The notes: a model not told the origin generated them from the sequence alone. 64,000 bases of DNA from Nocardia acididurans (GCF_016741815.1 NZ_JAERRJ010000009.1:248001-312000), one strand, 5' to 3'. Positions 1 through 8,505 are shown, counted from the stretch's first letter. Program-made: numbers and translations.

Positions 1-2
1 TG

Positions 3-923
3 GCCGGTGAGATCGCGATGTCGGTGCCCACCGGGCTGTCCGCGGCCTTCGGGATCGGGGACGCGGGGGATGTGTATGTGGTGCAGCAGTTCCGGGCGCC
101 TCGGCTGGTGGCCGGGATTGTCGCCGGGGCGGGACTGGCGCTGGCGGGCGCGATCCTGCAGCGCTTGTTCCGCAATCCACTCGCCTCACCGGATGTCATG
201 GGCGTGACCGGCGGTGCCTCGCTCGGGGTCGTGCTGATCCTCGCCTTCGGGGCGAGTCAGGTGCTGATTCCGTTCGGCGCGCTCCTCGGTGGCGTATTCG
301 CGGGAGTGCTGCTCATCCTGCTCGGGAGCCGGGCGGGACTGCCGGTCGCGCGGCTGGTGCTGGTCGGGCTGGCCGTGCAGGCGGGACTGGCGGCGGCGGT
401 GAATCTGTTCGTGGTGCGGTTCCCCAAGGAGCTGGCCTCCTCGGCGACACAGTGGACGGTCGGCTCGCTGTACGGACGCACCTGGCCCGAGGTGCAGGGC
501 GCCGCGCTCGCCAGTGCGGTCGTGCTGGTGCTGGTGTTCGTGCAGTACCGGACGCTGGCGACACTGGACCTCGGCGACGAATCCGCGGGCGCGCTGGGCA
601 TCACGGTATCCCGCGCGCGGATCCGGCTGCTCATGACAGCCGTCGTGCTGGCCGCGCTGGCGGCGGCCGTGGCCGGGCCCATCAGCTTCGTGGCGCTGGC
701 CGTCCCGCAGCTGGTGCGGATGCTCGTCGGAGCGCCCACCGCCGCATCGCTTTTCGTCACCGGCCTGCTGGGCGCGACGCTGTTGGTCGGTTGTGACCTG
801 GTGGCACAGCATCTTTCGCCGGTGAACGTGCCGGTCGGCATCGTCACCGCCACCGTCGGCGCGCCCTGGCTGCTGATACTCATGCTGCGCGAGAGCAGCC
901 CGGCCCATCGGAGGACCGCATGA
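3..923 (+). CDS. FecCD-family iron-siderophore ABC permease (5' end outside window)
   Basis: Membrane permease subunit that moves ferric siderophore (or cobalamin/heme) across the cytoplasmic membrane. The reading frame is open from the first bases, so the gene begins upstream; about 306 codons are visible where the family usually has 330-350, so only the N-terminal helix is missing. The motif GAILQRLFRNPLASPDVMG is the classic FecCD signature, followed by a run of hydrophobic helices and a C-terminal GAPWLLILMLR, close to the usual GxPxFLxLLxR ending. The stop overlaps the next start (ATGA), so it is translationally coupled to the ATPase gene. No IdeR-type iron box is visible inside the window, but the operon promoter lies outside it. 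Confidence 0.93.
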   Translation, partial: AGEIAMSVPTGLSAAFGIGDAGDVYVVQQFRAPRLVAGIVAGAGLALAGAILQRLFRNPLASPDVMGVTGGASLGVVLILAFGASQVLIPFGALLGGVFAGVLLILLGSRAGLPVARLVLVGLAVQAGLAAAVNLFVVRFPKELASSATQWTVGSLYGRTWPEVQGAALASAVVLVLVFVQYRTLATLDLGDESAGALGITVSRARIRLLMTAVVLAALAAAVAGPISFVALAVPQLVRMLVGAPTAASLFVTGLLGATLLVGCDLVAQHLSPVNVPVGIVTATVGAPWLLILMLRESSPAHRRTA

Positions 924-1720
924 GCACGAACAGCCTCGCCACCCGGGGCCTGGCCCTGCACTACGGTGAGCGGGCCGTCATCGACGGACTGGATCTGGAA
1001 CTACCCGGCGGCGCGGTCACCGCCATCGTCGGACCCAACGCCTGCGGCAAATCCACACTGCTGAAAACGCTTTCGCGATTGCTGCAGCCCTCGGACGGCG
1101 CGGTCACCCTCGACGGCGCGGATATCCATCGAATGTCGGCACGCGCCCTGGCGCTGAGGCTGGGACTGCTGCCGCAGCAGCCCATCACGCCCGAGGCCAT
1201 CACCGTCGAAGCGCTGGTGCGCCTGGGTCGCTATCCGCATCAGCGGCTGCTGCGGCCCTGGTCCGCCGAGGACCAGTCGGCCGTCGACGAGGCCCTGCGG
1301 CGCACCGGCACCACCGAACTGCGCGACCGGCAGGTGGATCGGCTCTCCGGTGGGCAGCGCCAAAGAGTCTGGATCGCACTGGCTCTCGCCCAGGACACCG
1401 ACCTGCTGCTGCTCGACGAACCCACCACCTTCCTGGACCTGCGCCACCAACTCGACGTCCTCGACCTGGTCGCCGAACTGCACGCCGACTCCGGCCGCAC
1501 CGTGATCATGGTGCTGCACGACCTCGGCCAGGCCGCCCGCTACGCCGACCACCTGGTCGTTCTGCACGACGGCAGGCTGGCCGCCGCGGGACCGCCCGCC
1601 GACGTCCTCGACGCCGATCTGGTGCGCACCGTCTTCGGCGTCGACTGCCGTGTCATTCCCGACCCGGAAACCGGTACGCCGCTGGTGATTCCGACGCGCC
1701 GCGGCGCGCGTTCCCGCTGA
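920..1720 (+). CDS. FepC-type ferric-siderophore ABC transporter ATPase
   Basis: Cytoplasmic ATPase of the importer, 266 aa, typical for the family. Visible motifs: Walker A GPNACGKST (residues 38-46), Q-loop in LGLLPQQPIT, signature LSGGQRQRVWIALALAQ, Walker B LLLLDEPTTFLDL and the H-loop in VLHDLGQAARY. The second glycine of the usual GPNGCGKST is alanine here, a tolerated variant. It overlaps the upstream permease by 4 nt and is followed 31 nt later by the substrate-binding lipoprotein, completing one importer operon. The exact siderophore cannot be read from sequence. Confidence 0.95.
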   Translation: MSTNSLATRGLALHYGERAVIDGLDLELPGGAVTAIVGPNACGKSTLLKTLSRLLQPSDGAVTLDGADIHRMSARALALRLGLLPQQPITPEAITVEALVRLGRYPHQRLLRPWSAEDQSAVDEALRRTGTTELRDRQVDRLSGGQRQRVWIALALAQDTDLLLLDEPTTFLDLRHQLDVLDLVAELHADSGRTVIMVLHDLGQAARYADHLVVLHDGRLAAAGPPADVLDADLVRTVFGVDCRVIPDPETGTPLVIPTRRGARSR

Positions 1721-1751
1721 CCCCACAACACCCACGAAACGAGGACGAACC

Positions 1752-2756
1752 ATGTCCAGACGACGATTCCGCAGGTCCGGAGCCGGTCGCGTCACCGCCG
1801 CGCTGGCGGCCGCCGCCATCGGCCTCGCGGGGCTGACCGCCTGCGGATCCGGCACCGGCGCAACCGATTCCGGCGTATCGGTGGCGGGACGAGGGGAGTT
1901 CCCGCGCACCCTCGACACCGTCATGGGGCAGGTGACCATTCCGAAGGCCCCGCAGCGGGTCGTCGTGCTCGACACCGCGGAACTGGACTCCACCACCCTG
2001 CTCGGCGTCAAGCCGGTCGGCGCGGTCGTCCCGCACACCAAGACCAAGGGCGGCTTCCCGGACTACCTGGGGGACAAGACCGAAGGCATCACCGATGTCG
2101 GCCCGCTGCTGGAGCCGAATCTGGAGCGCATCGCGTCGCTCAAGCCCGATCTCATCCTGTCGTCGAAGGTCCGGCACGAGAAGATCTACGACAAGCTGGC
2201 GGGCATCGCGCCCACGGTGTTCACCGAGACCACCGGCAGCACCTGGAAGGCCAACCTCCTCGTGCACGGTAAGGCGCTCGGGCTCGACCAGCAGGCCGCC
2301 GACGCGCTGCGCGCCTACGAGGGCCGCGCCCGCGCCCTCGGCGACCAGATCCGCGCCGCGAACAACGGTGTGGTGCCGTCTGTTTCGGTGATCCGCTTCC
2401 TGGCCGGGCCGACGCGGCTCTACCTGAGCAACTCCTACAGCGGCACCGTCATGGCCGATATCGGGCTGGCACGGCCGGACGTGCAGATCTCCACCGATCC
2501 CAAGAAGATCATGCAGGAGGTCAGCGCCGAGCAAATCGACCTGGCCGATGCCAACCTGATCTTCGTGGCCACCATCGAGGATCCGAGCAAGACCGAAAAA
2601 GACGCTGTCACAACCAGTCCCGTCTGGAAGGACCTGCGCGCGGTGCGCGACGGCAAGGTCTTCCAGGTGCCGGACGAGACCTGGATGTCGGGCATAGGCA
2701 TCCAGGCCGCCGACCGGATGCTCGCCGACGTCGCCACGGCGACCGGGGTGAAGTAG
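1752..2756 (+). CDS. iron-siderophore substrate-binding lipoprotein
   Basis: Extracytoplasmic receptor of the ABC importer. The N-terminus is an Arg-rich n-region, a hydrophobic core and a lipobox LTAC with Cys31 as the predicted lipidated residue, so the protein is tethered to the outer face of the membrane. The rest fits a FepB/FhuD-type periplasmic-binding (TroA-like) fold: QRVVVLDTAELDSTTLLGVKPVG near the start of the domain, IASLKPDLILS in the first lobe and a conserved trailing RMLADVATATG. Length 334 aa is normal. It is preceded by an AACGAGGACGA ribosome site and followed by a strong terminator shared with otsA on the other strand. Confidence 0.92.
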   Translation: MSRRRFRRSGAGRVTAALAAAAIGLAGLTACGSGTGATDSGVSVAGRGEFPRTLDTVMGQVTIPKAPQRVVVLDTAELDSTTLLGVKPVGAVVPHTKTKGGFPDYLGDKTEGITDVGPLLEPNLERIASLKPDLILSSKVRHEKIYDKLAGIAPTVFTETTGSTWKANLLVHGKALGLDQQAADALRAYEGRARALGDQIRAANNGVVPSVSVIRFLAGPTRLYLSNSYSGTVMADIGLARPDVQISTDPKKIMQEVSAEQIDLADANLIFVATIEDPSKTEKDAVTTSPVWKDLRAVRDGKVFQVPDETWMSGIGIQAADRMLADVATATGVK

Positions 2757-2771
2757 CCCGTTCCCGGAAAA

Positions 2772-2806
2772 CGAATACCCCGCCGGACTGCCCGGCGGGG
2801 TATTCG
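2772..2806. terminator. bidirectional terminator between siderophore lipoprotein and otsA
   Basis: A perfect 15-bp inverted repeat (left arm 2772-2786, right arm 2792-2806) with a 5-nt loop lies between two convergent genes. The T-tract is short, as usual in high-GC actinobacteria. Confidence 0.85.
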
Positions 2807-2828
2807 CTCGTATTCGGTTGCGGGAGAA

Positions 2829-4310
2829 TCAGTCCCGCAGGCCCGGATCCACATCGTCGTCGGTGAGCAGTGCGCTGCCCGCCACCCGATCCTGTGCCAG
2901 CGCGTCCAGGAAGGCCCGTGCCCACCGGTCCACATCGTGGGTGAGCACCTGACGGCGCAGCGAACGCATCCGCCGCCGCCTGGTCTCCCGATCGTCCTCC
3001 AGCGCCCCGGTGAGGGCTTCCTTCACGCTCTCCAGGTCGTGCGGATTGCACAGGTAGGACTGCCGCAATTCCGCTGCCGCACCGGTGAACTCGCTCAACA
3101 CCAGCGCGCCGCTCAAGCCGCCCTGGCAGGCCACGTACTCCTTGGCCACCAGGTTCATGCCGTCACGCAGCGGCGTCACCACCATGACATCGGCGGCCAC
3201 GAAGAACGAGATCAGCTCGTCGCGCGGGATCGGCCGGTGCAGGTAGTGCACGACCGGATAACCCACCCGGGAGAACTCGCCGTTGATCCGGCCCACCTGA
3301 CGTTCGATATCCCCGCGCATCTGCTTGTAGGACTCGACGCGCTCCCGGCTCGGTGTGGCCAGCTGCACCATCACCGTCTCCTCCGGATTCACCCGGCCCT
3401 CGTGCAGCAGCTCCTCGAGCGCGGCGAGGCGGATGTCGATGCCCTTGGTGTAGTCCAGACGGTCGACGCCCAGCAGGATGTTCTTCGGATTACCAAGCTC
3501 CGCACGGATTTTCGCGGCACGCTCGCGCACGGTGCGCCGCCGCGAGTACTCGTCCAGCTCGGTCGAGGTGATGGAGATCGGGAACGCGCCCACCCGCACG
3601 GTGCGGAAACCCACCTGCACCACACCGAGTTTCGAGCGGACGCCCACATTGCCGCGCGAAGTCGGCTGTCCGGCAAGCCTTCTCGCCAGATACAGGAAGT
3701 TCTGCGCGCCGCCGGGCAGATGGAAACCGATCAGATCCGCGCCCAGCAGACCCTCGACGATCTCGGTGCGCCACGGCATCTGCATGAACAGTTCCACCGG
3801 CGGGAACGGAATGTGCAGGAAGAAGCCGATGGTCAGATCCGGTCGCAGCATGCGCAGCATCTTGGGCACCAGCTGCAGCTGATAGTCCTGCACCCAGACG
3901 GTCGCGCCCTCGGCGGCCACCTTCGCGGTGTACTCCGCGAAGCGGCGGTTCACCTGCACGTACGCCTGCCACCAGGTGCGGTCGTACACCGGCCGCACGA
4001 TCACATCGTGATACAGCGGCCACAGCGTGGCATTGGAGAAGCCCTCGTAGTAGTCGGCGACCTCATCCGAGGACAGCGGAACCGGATGCAGCTCCAGCCC
4101 GTCCTCGACGATCGGGTCGATCTCCACATCGGGAACGCCGGCCCAGCCGACCCACGCCCCCTTGTTGTTGCGCAGCACCGGCTCCAGTGCGGTCACCAGA
4201 CCGCCGGGACTGCGCTTCCATCGTGTGGTGCCATCGGGGAGTTTTTCCAGGTCGACCGGTAGCCGGTTCGCGACGACGACGAATCCGGAGCCGGAGCCTT
4301 CCGGGTTCAC
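2829..4310 (-). CDS. otsA: alpha,alpha-trehalose-phosphate synthase (UDP-forming)
   Basis: GT20 glycosyltransferase making trehalose 6-phosphate from UDP-glucose and glucose 6-phosphate, first step of the OtsA-OtsB pathway that feeds trehalose for stress protection and mycolate carriers. Length 493 aa fits. Visible family motifs: VVVANRLPVDL at the N-terminus, SPGGLVTALEP (glucose-phosphate binding loop), WVQDYQLQLVPKMLR, FLHIPFPPVELFMQMPWR, GVDRLDYTKGID, and MNLVAKEYVACQ with the conserved acidic DGMNLVAKEY sugar-nucleotide site. GTG start; a GAGG ribosome site sits inside the 3' end of the 56-aa upstream gene, so the two are translationally coupled. No otsB is in the window. Confidence 0.97.
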   Translation of the reverse strand: MNPEGSGSGFVVVANRLPVDLEKLPDGTTRWKRSPGGLVTALEPVLRNNKGAWVGWAGVPDVEIDPIVEDGLELHPVPLSSDEVADYYEGFSNATLWPLYHDVIVRPVYDRTWWQAYVQVNRRFAEYTAKVAAEGATVWVQDYQLQLVPKMLRMLRPDLTIGFFLHIPFPPVELFMQMPWRTEIVEGLLGADLIGFHLPGGAQNFLYLARRLAGQPTSRGNVGVRSKLGVVQVGFRTVRVGAFPISITSTELDEYSRRRTVRERAAKIRAELGNPKNILLGVDRLDYTKGIDIRLAALEELLHEGRVNPEETVMVQLATPSRERVESYKQMRGDIERQVGRINGEFSRVGYPVVHYLHRPIPRDELISFFVAADVMVVTPLRDGMNLVAKEYVACQGGLSGALVLSEFTGAAAELRQSYLCNPHDLESVKEALTGALEDDRETRRRRMRSLRRQVLTHDVDRWARAFLDALAQDRVAGSALLTDDDVDPGLRD

Positions 4311-4313
4311 GGG

Positions 4314-4484
4314 TCATTCGCCTCGCGAGTTCGGGCCGATACCCAGCATCGACAGCAGCATGCGGCACTCGTCGGCATCCGCGGCGTACGCGGCCACGAC
4401 ACGCTGGGCCTGGCGGGCGGTCTCGTCGGCGAGCGGTTCCAGATCGTCGTCCGCGATGTCGTTGGCGGTGCTCTTCGCGGCCAT
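4314..4484 (-). CDS. 56-aa acidic protein upstream of otsA
   Basis: Small gene not long enough for most gene callers. It starts with ATG preceded by GAGAGGAC at proper distance and stops 3 nt before the otsA start. The protein begins MAAKSTANDIADDDLEPLAD and ends LLSMLGIGPNSRGE; it is acidic, predicted helical, has one Cys and no signal peptide or membrane segment. I recognise no domain. Placement and coupling suggest it is co-made with OtsA, possibly a regulator or accessory subunit; that is inference only. The same bases hold the otsA ribosome site, so at minimum translation through this ORF affects otsA initiation. Confidence 0.72.
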   Translation of the reverse strand: MAAKSTANDIADDDLEPLADETARQAQRVVAAYAADADECRMLLSMLGIGPNSRGE

Positions 4485-4663
4485 AATCAAGTCCTCTCGG
4501 GGAAGTCAGCCTAGGTCTCGAGAGTCCATCGTATCTGCCAGGCATTTCCGGCATGTTCTCTCGGGGCGCAGCGTGCCCGGACCGCAATGCTCCGAAACGC
4601 CCGCGCGACCAATACCTATACGGTGAGAGTGCACTTGTTCCAACCGATGAAGGGGTCGCTGCC

Positions 4664-5497
4664 ATGCCGTTGGCCACGGTGAACGGAATCTCGCTGAACT
4701 ACCAGGTCAAGGGAGACCGGTCCAAAGGCACCGACGTCAAGGGAGCCGGGCCGCTGGTCGTCATGATCATGGGAACGGGCAGCCCGGGGCGGGTGTGGGA
4801 GCTGCACCAGGTGCCCGCGCTGGTCGCGGCCGGCTACCGGGTCTGCACCTTCGACAATCGCGGTATCGCGCCCTCCTTCGAATCGCCGAACGGCATCCAC
4901 ATCGACGATCTCGTGCGCGACACCGCCGGGCTCATCGAATTCCTCGGCGAGGGACCGGCCCTGGTGGTCGGTCAGTCCATGGGCTCGCGGGTGGCGCAGG
5001 AACTCGCGCTGGCCCGGCCGGACCTGGTGCGCAAGGCCGTCTTCCTGGCCGGGCACGGTCGCCTCGACCAGTTCCAGAAGACGCTCTCGCTCGGCGAATA
5101 CGATCTCGACGTGAGCGGGGTGCAGCTGCCGCCCAAGTACGAGGCCGCGCTGACCGCGATCATGAACATCTCCCCGGCCACCATGGCCGATCCCAACAAA
5201 GCCCGTGACTGGCTGGACCTGTTCGAATTCACCGGCGGCCCGGTCACGCCGGGCGTGCGCGCGCAGCGTCGCATGGACCACGATTTCGAGCGGCTCACCG
5301 CCTACCGCGGCATCAAAGTTCCGTGCCTGTCCGTCGGTTTCGCCGATGACCGGATGATCCCGCCCTACCTGTCACGCGAGGTGGCCGAGGCCATTCCGGG
5401 CGGCCGCTACCAGGAGGTTCCCGACGCCGGGCACTTCGGCTACCTGGAGCAGCCGGAGACCGTCAACAAGCTGCTGCTGGAATTCTTCGCGGCGTGA
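4664..5497 (+). CDS. alpha/beta-fold hydrolase
   Basis: 277-aa soluble alpha/beta hydrolase. Nucleophile elbow GQSMG puts the catalytic Ser at residue 105; the acid is probably Asp228 or Asp229 in FADDR and the base His257 in DAGHFGYLEQPE. An oxyanion-hole region lies around IMGTGSPGRVW. The frame stays open upstream, but the ATG at 4664 is chosen because AAGGGG sits 8 nt before it and the fold begins directly after. Substrate unknown; esterases, lactonases and C-C hydrolases all share this pattern. It stands alone, divergent from the otsA pair. Confidence 0.88.
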   Translation: MPLATVNGISLNYQVKGDRSKGTDVKGAGPLVVMIMGTGSPGRVWELHQVPALVAAGYRVCTFDNRGIAPSFESPNGIHIDDLVRDTAGLIEFLGEGPALVVGQSMGSRVAQELALARPDLVRKAVFLAGHGRLDQFQKTLSLGEYDLDVSGVQLPPKYEAALTAIMNISPATMADPNKARDWLDLFEFTGGPVTPGVRAQRRMDHDFERLTAYRGIKVPCLSVGFADDRMIPPYLSREVAEAIPGGRYQEVPDAGHFGYLEQPETVNKLLLEFFAA

Positions 5498-5645
5498 TGC
5501 TGAAGGTAACCACCAACTCGTAACGCCCGCCTTGCTAGGGTCCATATCAACGTCGGGGGTTCGTTGCAGCGCTGTGGTGCCTCACCTCAGCTTCTGGGCG
5601 ATCCGTCTACGTCCCGTACACAGCGCCAGTATCCAGTGAGGTGAA

Positions 5646-5888
5646 ATGAGCACCAATCCCTTCGATGATGAAGACGGCCGGTTCTTCGTCCTTGTCAACG
5701 ACGAGGAGCAGCATTCCCTGTGGCCGGCTTTCGCCGAGGTCCCGGCGGGTTGGCGAGTCGTGTTCGGCGAGGACAGCCGGGCCGCCTGCGTCGAGTACGT
5801 AGAGAAGAACTGGACGGACATGCGTCCCAAGAGCCTGCGCGATGCCATGGCCGCCGACGACGCGGCCCGTCAGGCGGCGCAGTCCTGA
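5646..5888 (+). CDS. MbtH-like protein
   Basis: 80-aa MbtH-family chaperone, which binds and activates adenylation domains of nonribosomal peptide synthetases. The family pattern is clear: NPFDDEDGRFFVLVNDEEQHSLWP at the N-terminus with the conserved N-x-E-x-Q-x-S-x-W-P, then P-x-G-W and a C-terminal WTDMRPKSLRDAM. GAGGTGA precedes the ATG. No NRPS gene lies in the window, so the partner must be elsewhere: it is an orphan MbtH that may serve a siderophore or mycopeptide synthetase in trans. Confidence 0.95.
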   Translation: MSTNPFDDEDGRFFVLVNDEEQHSLWPAFAEVPAGWRVVFGEDSRAACVEYVEKNWTDMRPKSLRDAMAADDAARQAAQS

Positions 5889-5925
5889 TCTTCGCGGTCG
5901 ACCCGATACTGCGCAGGAACGGTTC

Positions 5926-5962
5926 CCGAATGCGGCGCGCGGACACCCGCGCCCGCATTCGG
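5926..5962 (+). terminator. terminator after the MbtH gene
   Basis: Long GC-rich hairpin with outer arms CCGAATGCG and CGCATTCGG and a near-continuous inner stem with one bulge, 37 bp downstream of the mbtH-like stop. Confidence 0.65.
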
Positions 5963-6047
5963 ACCGACCTGGCACGCATCGGCTCAACCCGGTGAACTCC
6001 GGCTTTCCGCGCAGCCGGTGCACCTGGTTATGATGAACACCGCTTCC

Positions 6048-6122
6048 GCCTCCTTAGCTCAGTGGTAGAGCACCGCTCTTGTAAAGCGAAGGTCGTCAGT
6101 TCAATCCTGACAGGGGGCTCCA
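6048..6122 (+). tRNA. tRNA-Thr, anticodon TGT
   Basis: A 75-nt cloverleaf including an encoded CCA. Acceptor arms are GCCTCCT and AGGGGGC (one T-G pair), the anticodon loop is CTTGTAA with anticodon TGT at its centre, and the T-arm carries TTCAATC. It reads ACA codons. The 27 nt at its 3' end are also covered by the convergent gene on the other strand, and a strong hairpin follows 3 nt after the CCA. Confidence 0.95.
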
Positions 6123-7448
6123 CCGGCTCGAGGGCACAGCTTTCCCTGTGCCCTCGAGCCATTTCGGTTCCTGCTTCTCCGCACACTCGATGAGCATCGG
6201 CCCGAAAACCGGATGGGCGGCCAGCGCCGCGAGACTCTCCTCCGCCTCGGCATGGCGGACCCAGCCCGTCACATCCAGATAGCCGCGGACATCCACCTCC
6301 GCGATCGGGATGCCATGGGCCACCAGCGCTTCCATCACACGAAGGTCTATGCCGTGGCCGGACATCTTGCCGCCGTTGGGATGTACGGGATCGCCGTCCG
6401 CGATCAGCGCGGCGGCCATCCGCGGAATCAACTCCAGCAGCGGGCGTGGCCACAGCGCGGGTGGCCAGGTGGCTCGCCGCTTCTCGACGATTCCGGACCA
6501 GCGCGGGAATCCGATGGTGCGCGACAGCCAGCCGGCTCGTCCGTCCGCCGGGAGAATCCGCGCATCGCCCCGGCCCGTCAGGGCGTCGGTGACACCGCAG
6601 TCGACGAGCAACTCCAGCCACCAGCCGTCGATGCCCTTGGCTGTGGGCAGTAGATCGAGCAGCACGCCGCGTGCCCGGGTCGACTCCCGAGCCATCCGCA
6701 CGAGCGTGCCGCGCCACGCCTTCCAGACCCCGAGTGGCGCATGCCGAGTGGGCCAGAGCGGCAACAACTGCTCCAGCAGCACGCGGGTGACCTCGAACTG
6801 ATCGGCCCCGGCCGCTCGGACCATTCGATTCAGATCCCGTGGCAGTTGGCCGCCCGGCACCGCACCCGCTCGGGTGGCGGTGACGGTCCGTGCGATGAAG
6901 GCGATCAGGGCAGCCGATTCGCCGCGGGCGGCCGCGAATCCGACCGGGGGAACGGGCCCGCTGTCCCGCCACGGCAGGCTGTGCGCCCCGACGCCGAGTT
7001 CACCCACATGGAGGCCGCCGTCCTCACCTGTCCAACCGTGCGCGCGCAGGTCGGCCGGGTCGGCGACGCGGAACACCTCGCGCAGCACCCTGACGGTGGC
7101 GGCGGCGATGATCCGGCAGGTCTCGGGACCGGGTGCGCCTGCGGATAGCCGCCAGTATCGGACGTAGGTGGCGGGATCCGGTGCGGCCCAGCCGAGTTCG
7201 CGCAGTCGGCGCATGTCGGCCTCCGACAGGTGCCGCTCCGGTTCCACGGTCACCTCGTTCGAGCTCGCGTCGGCGAACAGCTCGTCGCCGTCGCGCGTGA
7301 TCGTCACGAAATGGTTGGTATCGCCGAACCGGTCGTACCCGTTGGCCTCGAGGGTGAGCCGCAGCTCGATTTCGCTCGCCAGCAGCGTGCACAATCTGTC
7401 CTCGAAAGCCGCCCAGTTGTCGCCTGTCTCGGGCTGCGCGAAAGCCAC
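6096..7448 (-). CDS. uncharacterised 450-aa protein, possible TY-Chap/YbjN-like N-terminal domain
   Basis: Cytoplasmic protein with no signal peptide or membrane segment. The first ~85 residues (EDRLCTLLASEIELRLTLEA... then YVRYWRLSAG) have the alternating charged/hydrophobic pattern of actinobacterial domains related to the type III chaperone/YbjN fold; this assignment is from memory and weak. The remainder is Trp- and Arg-rich, helical, with no motif I recognise. GTG start next to a GGGGGGA stretch. Odd point: its last ~22 codons run through the tRNA terminator hairpin and 27 nt into tRNA-Thr on the other strand, so either the gene evolved a readthrough tail or the true protein ends a little earlier. 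Confidence 0.7.
   Translation of the reverse strand: MAFAQPETGDNWAAFEDRLCTLLASEIELRLTLEANGYDRFGDTNHFVTITRDGDELFADASSNEVTVEPERHLSEADMRRLRELGWAAPDPATYVRYWRLSAGAPGPETCRIIAAATVRVLREVFRVADPADLRAHGWTGEDGGLHVGELGVGAHSLPWRDSGPVPPVGFAAARGESAALIAFIARTVTATRAGAVPGGQLPRDLNRMVRAAGADQFEVTRVLLEQLLPLWPTRHAPLGVWKAWRGTLVRMARESTRARGVLLDLLPTAKGIDGWWLELLVDCGVTDALTGRGDARILPADGRAGWLSRTIGFPRWSGIVEKRRATWPPALWPRPLLELIPRMAAALIADGDPVHPNGGKMSGHGIDLRVMEALVAHGIPIAEVDVRGYLDVTGWVRHAEAEESLAALAAHPVFGPMLIECAEKQEPKWLEGTGKAVPSSRWSPLSGLN
6125..6160. terminator. terminator of tRNA-Thr
   Basis: Perfect 15-bp inverted repeat (6125-6139 and 6146-6160) with a 6-nt loop directly after the tRNA CCA. It lies inside the last codons of the convergent 450-aa gene, so it may also end that transcript. 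Confidence 0.85.
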
Positions 7449-7643
7449 TGTCCCCCCACATAAATCGCGGCTCTATGAGCCGGTGCCGCATTGTGCGGGA
7501 CATACTCGCATGCCGCACCGACCGAATGGCGGATGGAGCTGGTGCGGCCGTGACTGTTGCCACAAAGGTTGCTCCGGATTGTCCTGAGACGCTTGGATCG
7601 GCTGTGTCAGACAGTCGGTCAATTGGGTCCTGGGGGAGTTGTA

Positions 7644-8354
7644 GTGGCACGTCATCGTTTGCGTACCAAGAAGATCGGTCGAGGGGCGGTGCTGGGGGCT
7701 TTGCCGCTGGCGGTGTCGCTGACCTGTGCGGGTCTGGCTTCGGCTGATCCGGTCGAGCGGGCTGGGTATACCGAGGTGGAGGCCACGGGGTTCGCGCCGG
7801 GGCAGCCGATTTTCGTGGCCGCTCAGGCCGTCGCGGGAACCGCGCTCGAAGCTGTGGCGCCGGTGGCAGAAGTCGGCACGCCGGTGGTTGAAGTTGCCGC
7901 GCCGGTGGCTGATGTTGCCGTGGCGGAGCCGGTTGCGGCTGATCCGAACAAGATTGGGCAGGCGGCGCTGGCCGGGGCCGGGATCGGGGCGGCGGTCGCG
8001 GGGATTCCGGCCGCGGCTGTTGGTGCGGTCGTGGGTGGAGTGATCGGTGCGGGAATTGGTGTGGGCGCCGGGCTCGCGGTGGCCGGGGCGGGTACCGCGC
8101 TGGTGGCTTCGCTGACCGTGCTCGGGACCTGCCTGCCGGTCGCCACCTGCTTGATTTCGCTGCCCGCGCTGGCGGCGGAGTTCGCGGCCGCCGTGCCGAT
8201 CGCCGGTGGGGCGATGGTCGCGGGTGGTGTGATCGGTGCGGGAATCGGTGGAGTCATCGGCGCGGGCGTGGCCGGTATTCCGGCCGCCGGGGTCGGTGCG
8301 CTCGTGGGCGCCGGGATCGGTGCCGGTGCGGGTGCGGCCGGACTGGTGCCGTAA
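7644..8354 (+). CDS. secreted glycine-zipper protein with internal duplication
   Basis: 236-aa exported protein. GTG at 7644 is chosen because GGGGGAG lies 6 nt upstream and the following residues form a signal peptide (basic start, hydrophobic core, cleavage at GLASA-DP). The mature part has a Val/Pro/Ala-rich stalk, then two Gly-zipper blocks (GAVVGGVIGAGIGVGAG and GGVIGAGIGGVIGAGVAG, each beside a near-identical AGIPAA-VGA element) around a short stretch holding two Cys (GTCLPVATC) that could form a disulfide. Gly-zippers pack helices in membranes, so an envelope- or membrane-inserted role is plausible. No known family was recognised. Confidence 0.78.
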   Translation: MARHRLRTKKIGRGAVLGALPLAVSLTCAGLASADPVERAGYTEVEATGFAPGQPIFVAAQAVAGTALEAVAPVAEVGTPVVEVAAPVADVAVAEPVAADPNKIGQAALAGAGIGAAVAGIPAAAVGAVVGGVIGAGIGVGAGLAVAGAGTALVASLTVLGTCLPVATCLISLPALAAEFAAAVPIAGGAMVAGGVIGAGIGGVIGAGVAGIPAAGVGALVGAGIGAGAGAAGLVP

Positions 8355-8386
8355 TCGGCCGGTGCCGTAGGCGCGGAATGTGATCG

Positions 8387-8420
8387 CTCGAGGGTGCGGG
8401 GGTTACTCCGTGCCCTCGAG
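8387..8420 (+). terminator. terminator-like hairpin after the glycine-zipper gene
   Basis: Inverted repeat with arms CTCGAGGG (8387-8394) and CCCTCGAG (8413-8420), extended inward by further partial pairing, 33 bp after the stop. Confidence 0.6.
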
Positions 8421-8505
8421 GCGTTTCCGGGGTAGGGAGGTCGTTCCCAGGAAACTCCCAGCGGGAGCCCAGGAAGGGCTGGGGTGTGGGACAGAATATG
8501 AGGTC

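Noticed and set aside
6048..6122. tRNA-Thr as an integration site for a mobile element
   Set aside because: No duplicated tRNA 3' end, integrase or compositional break was seen nearby.
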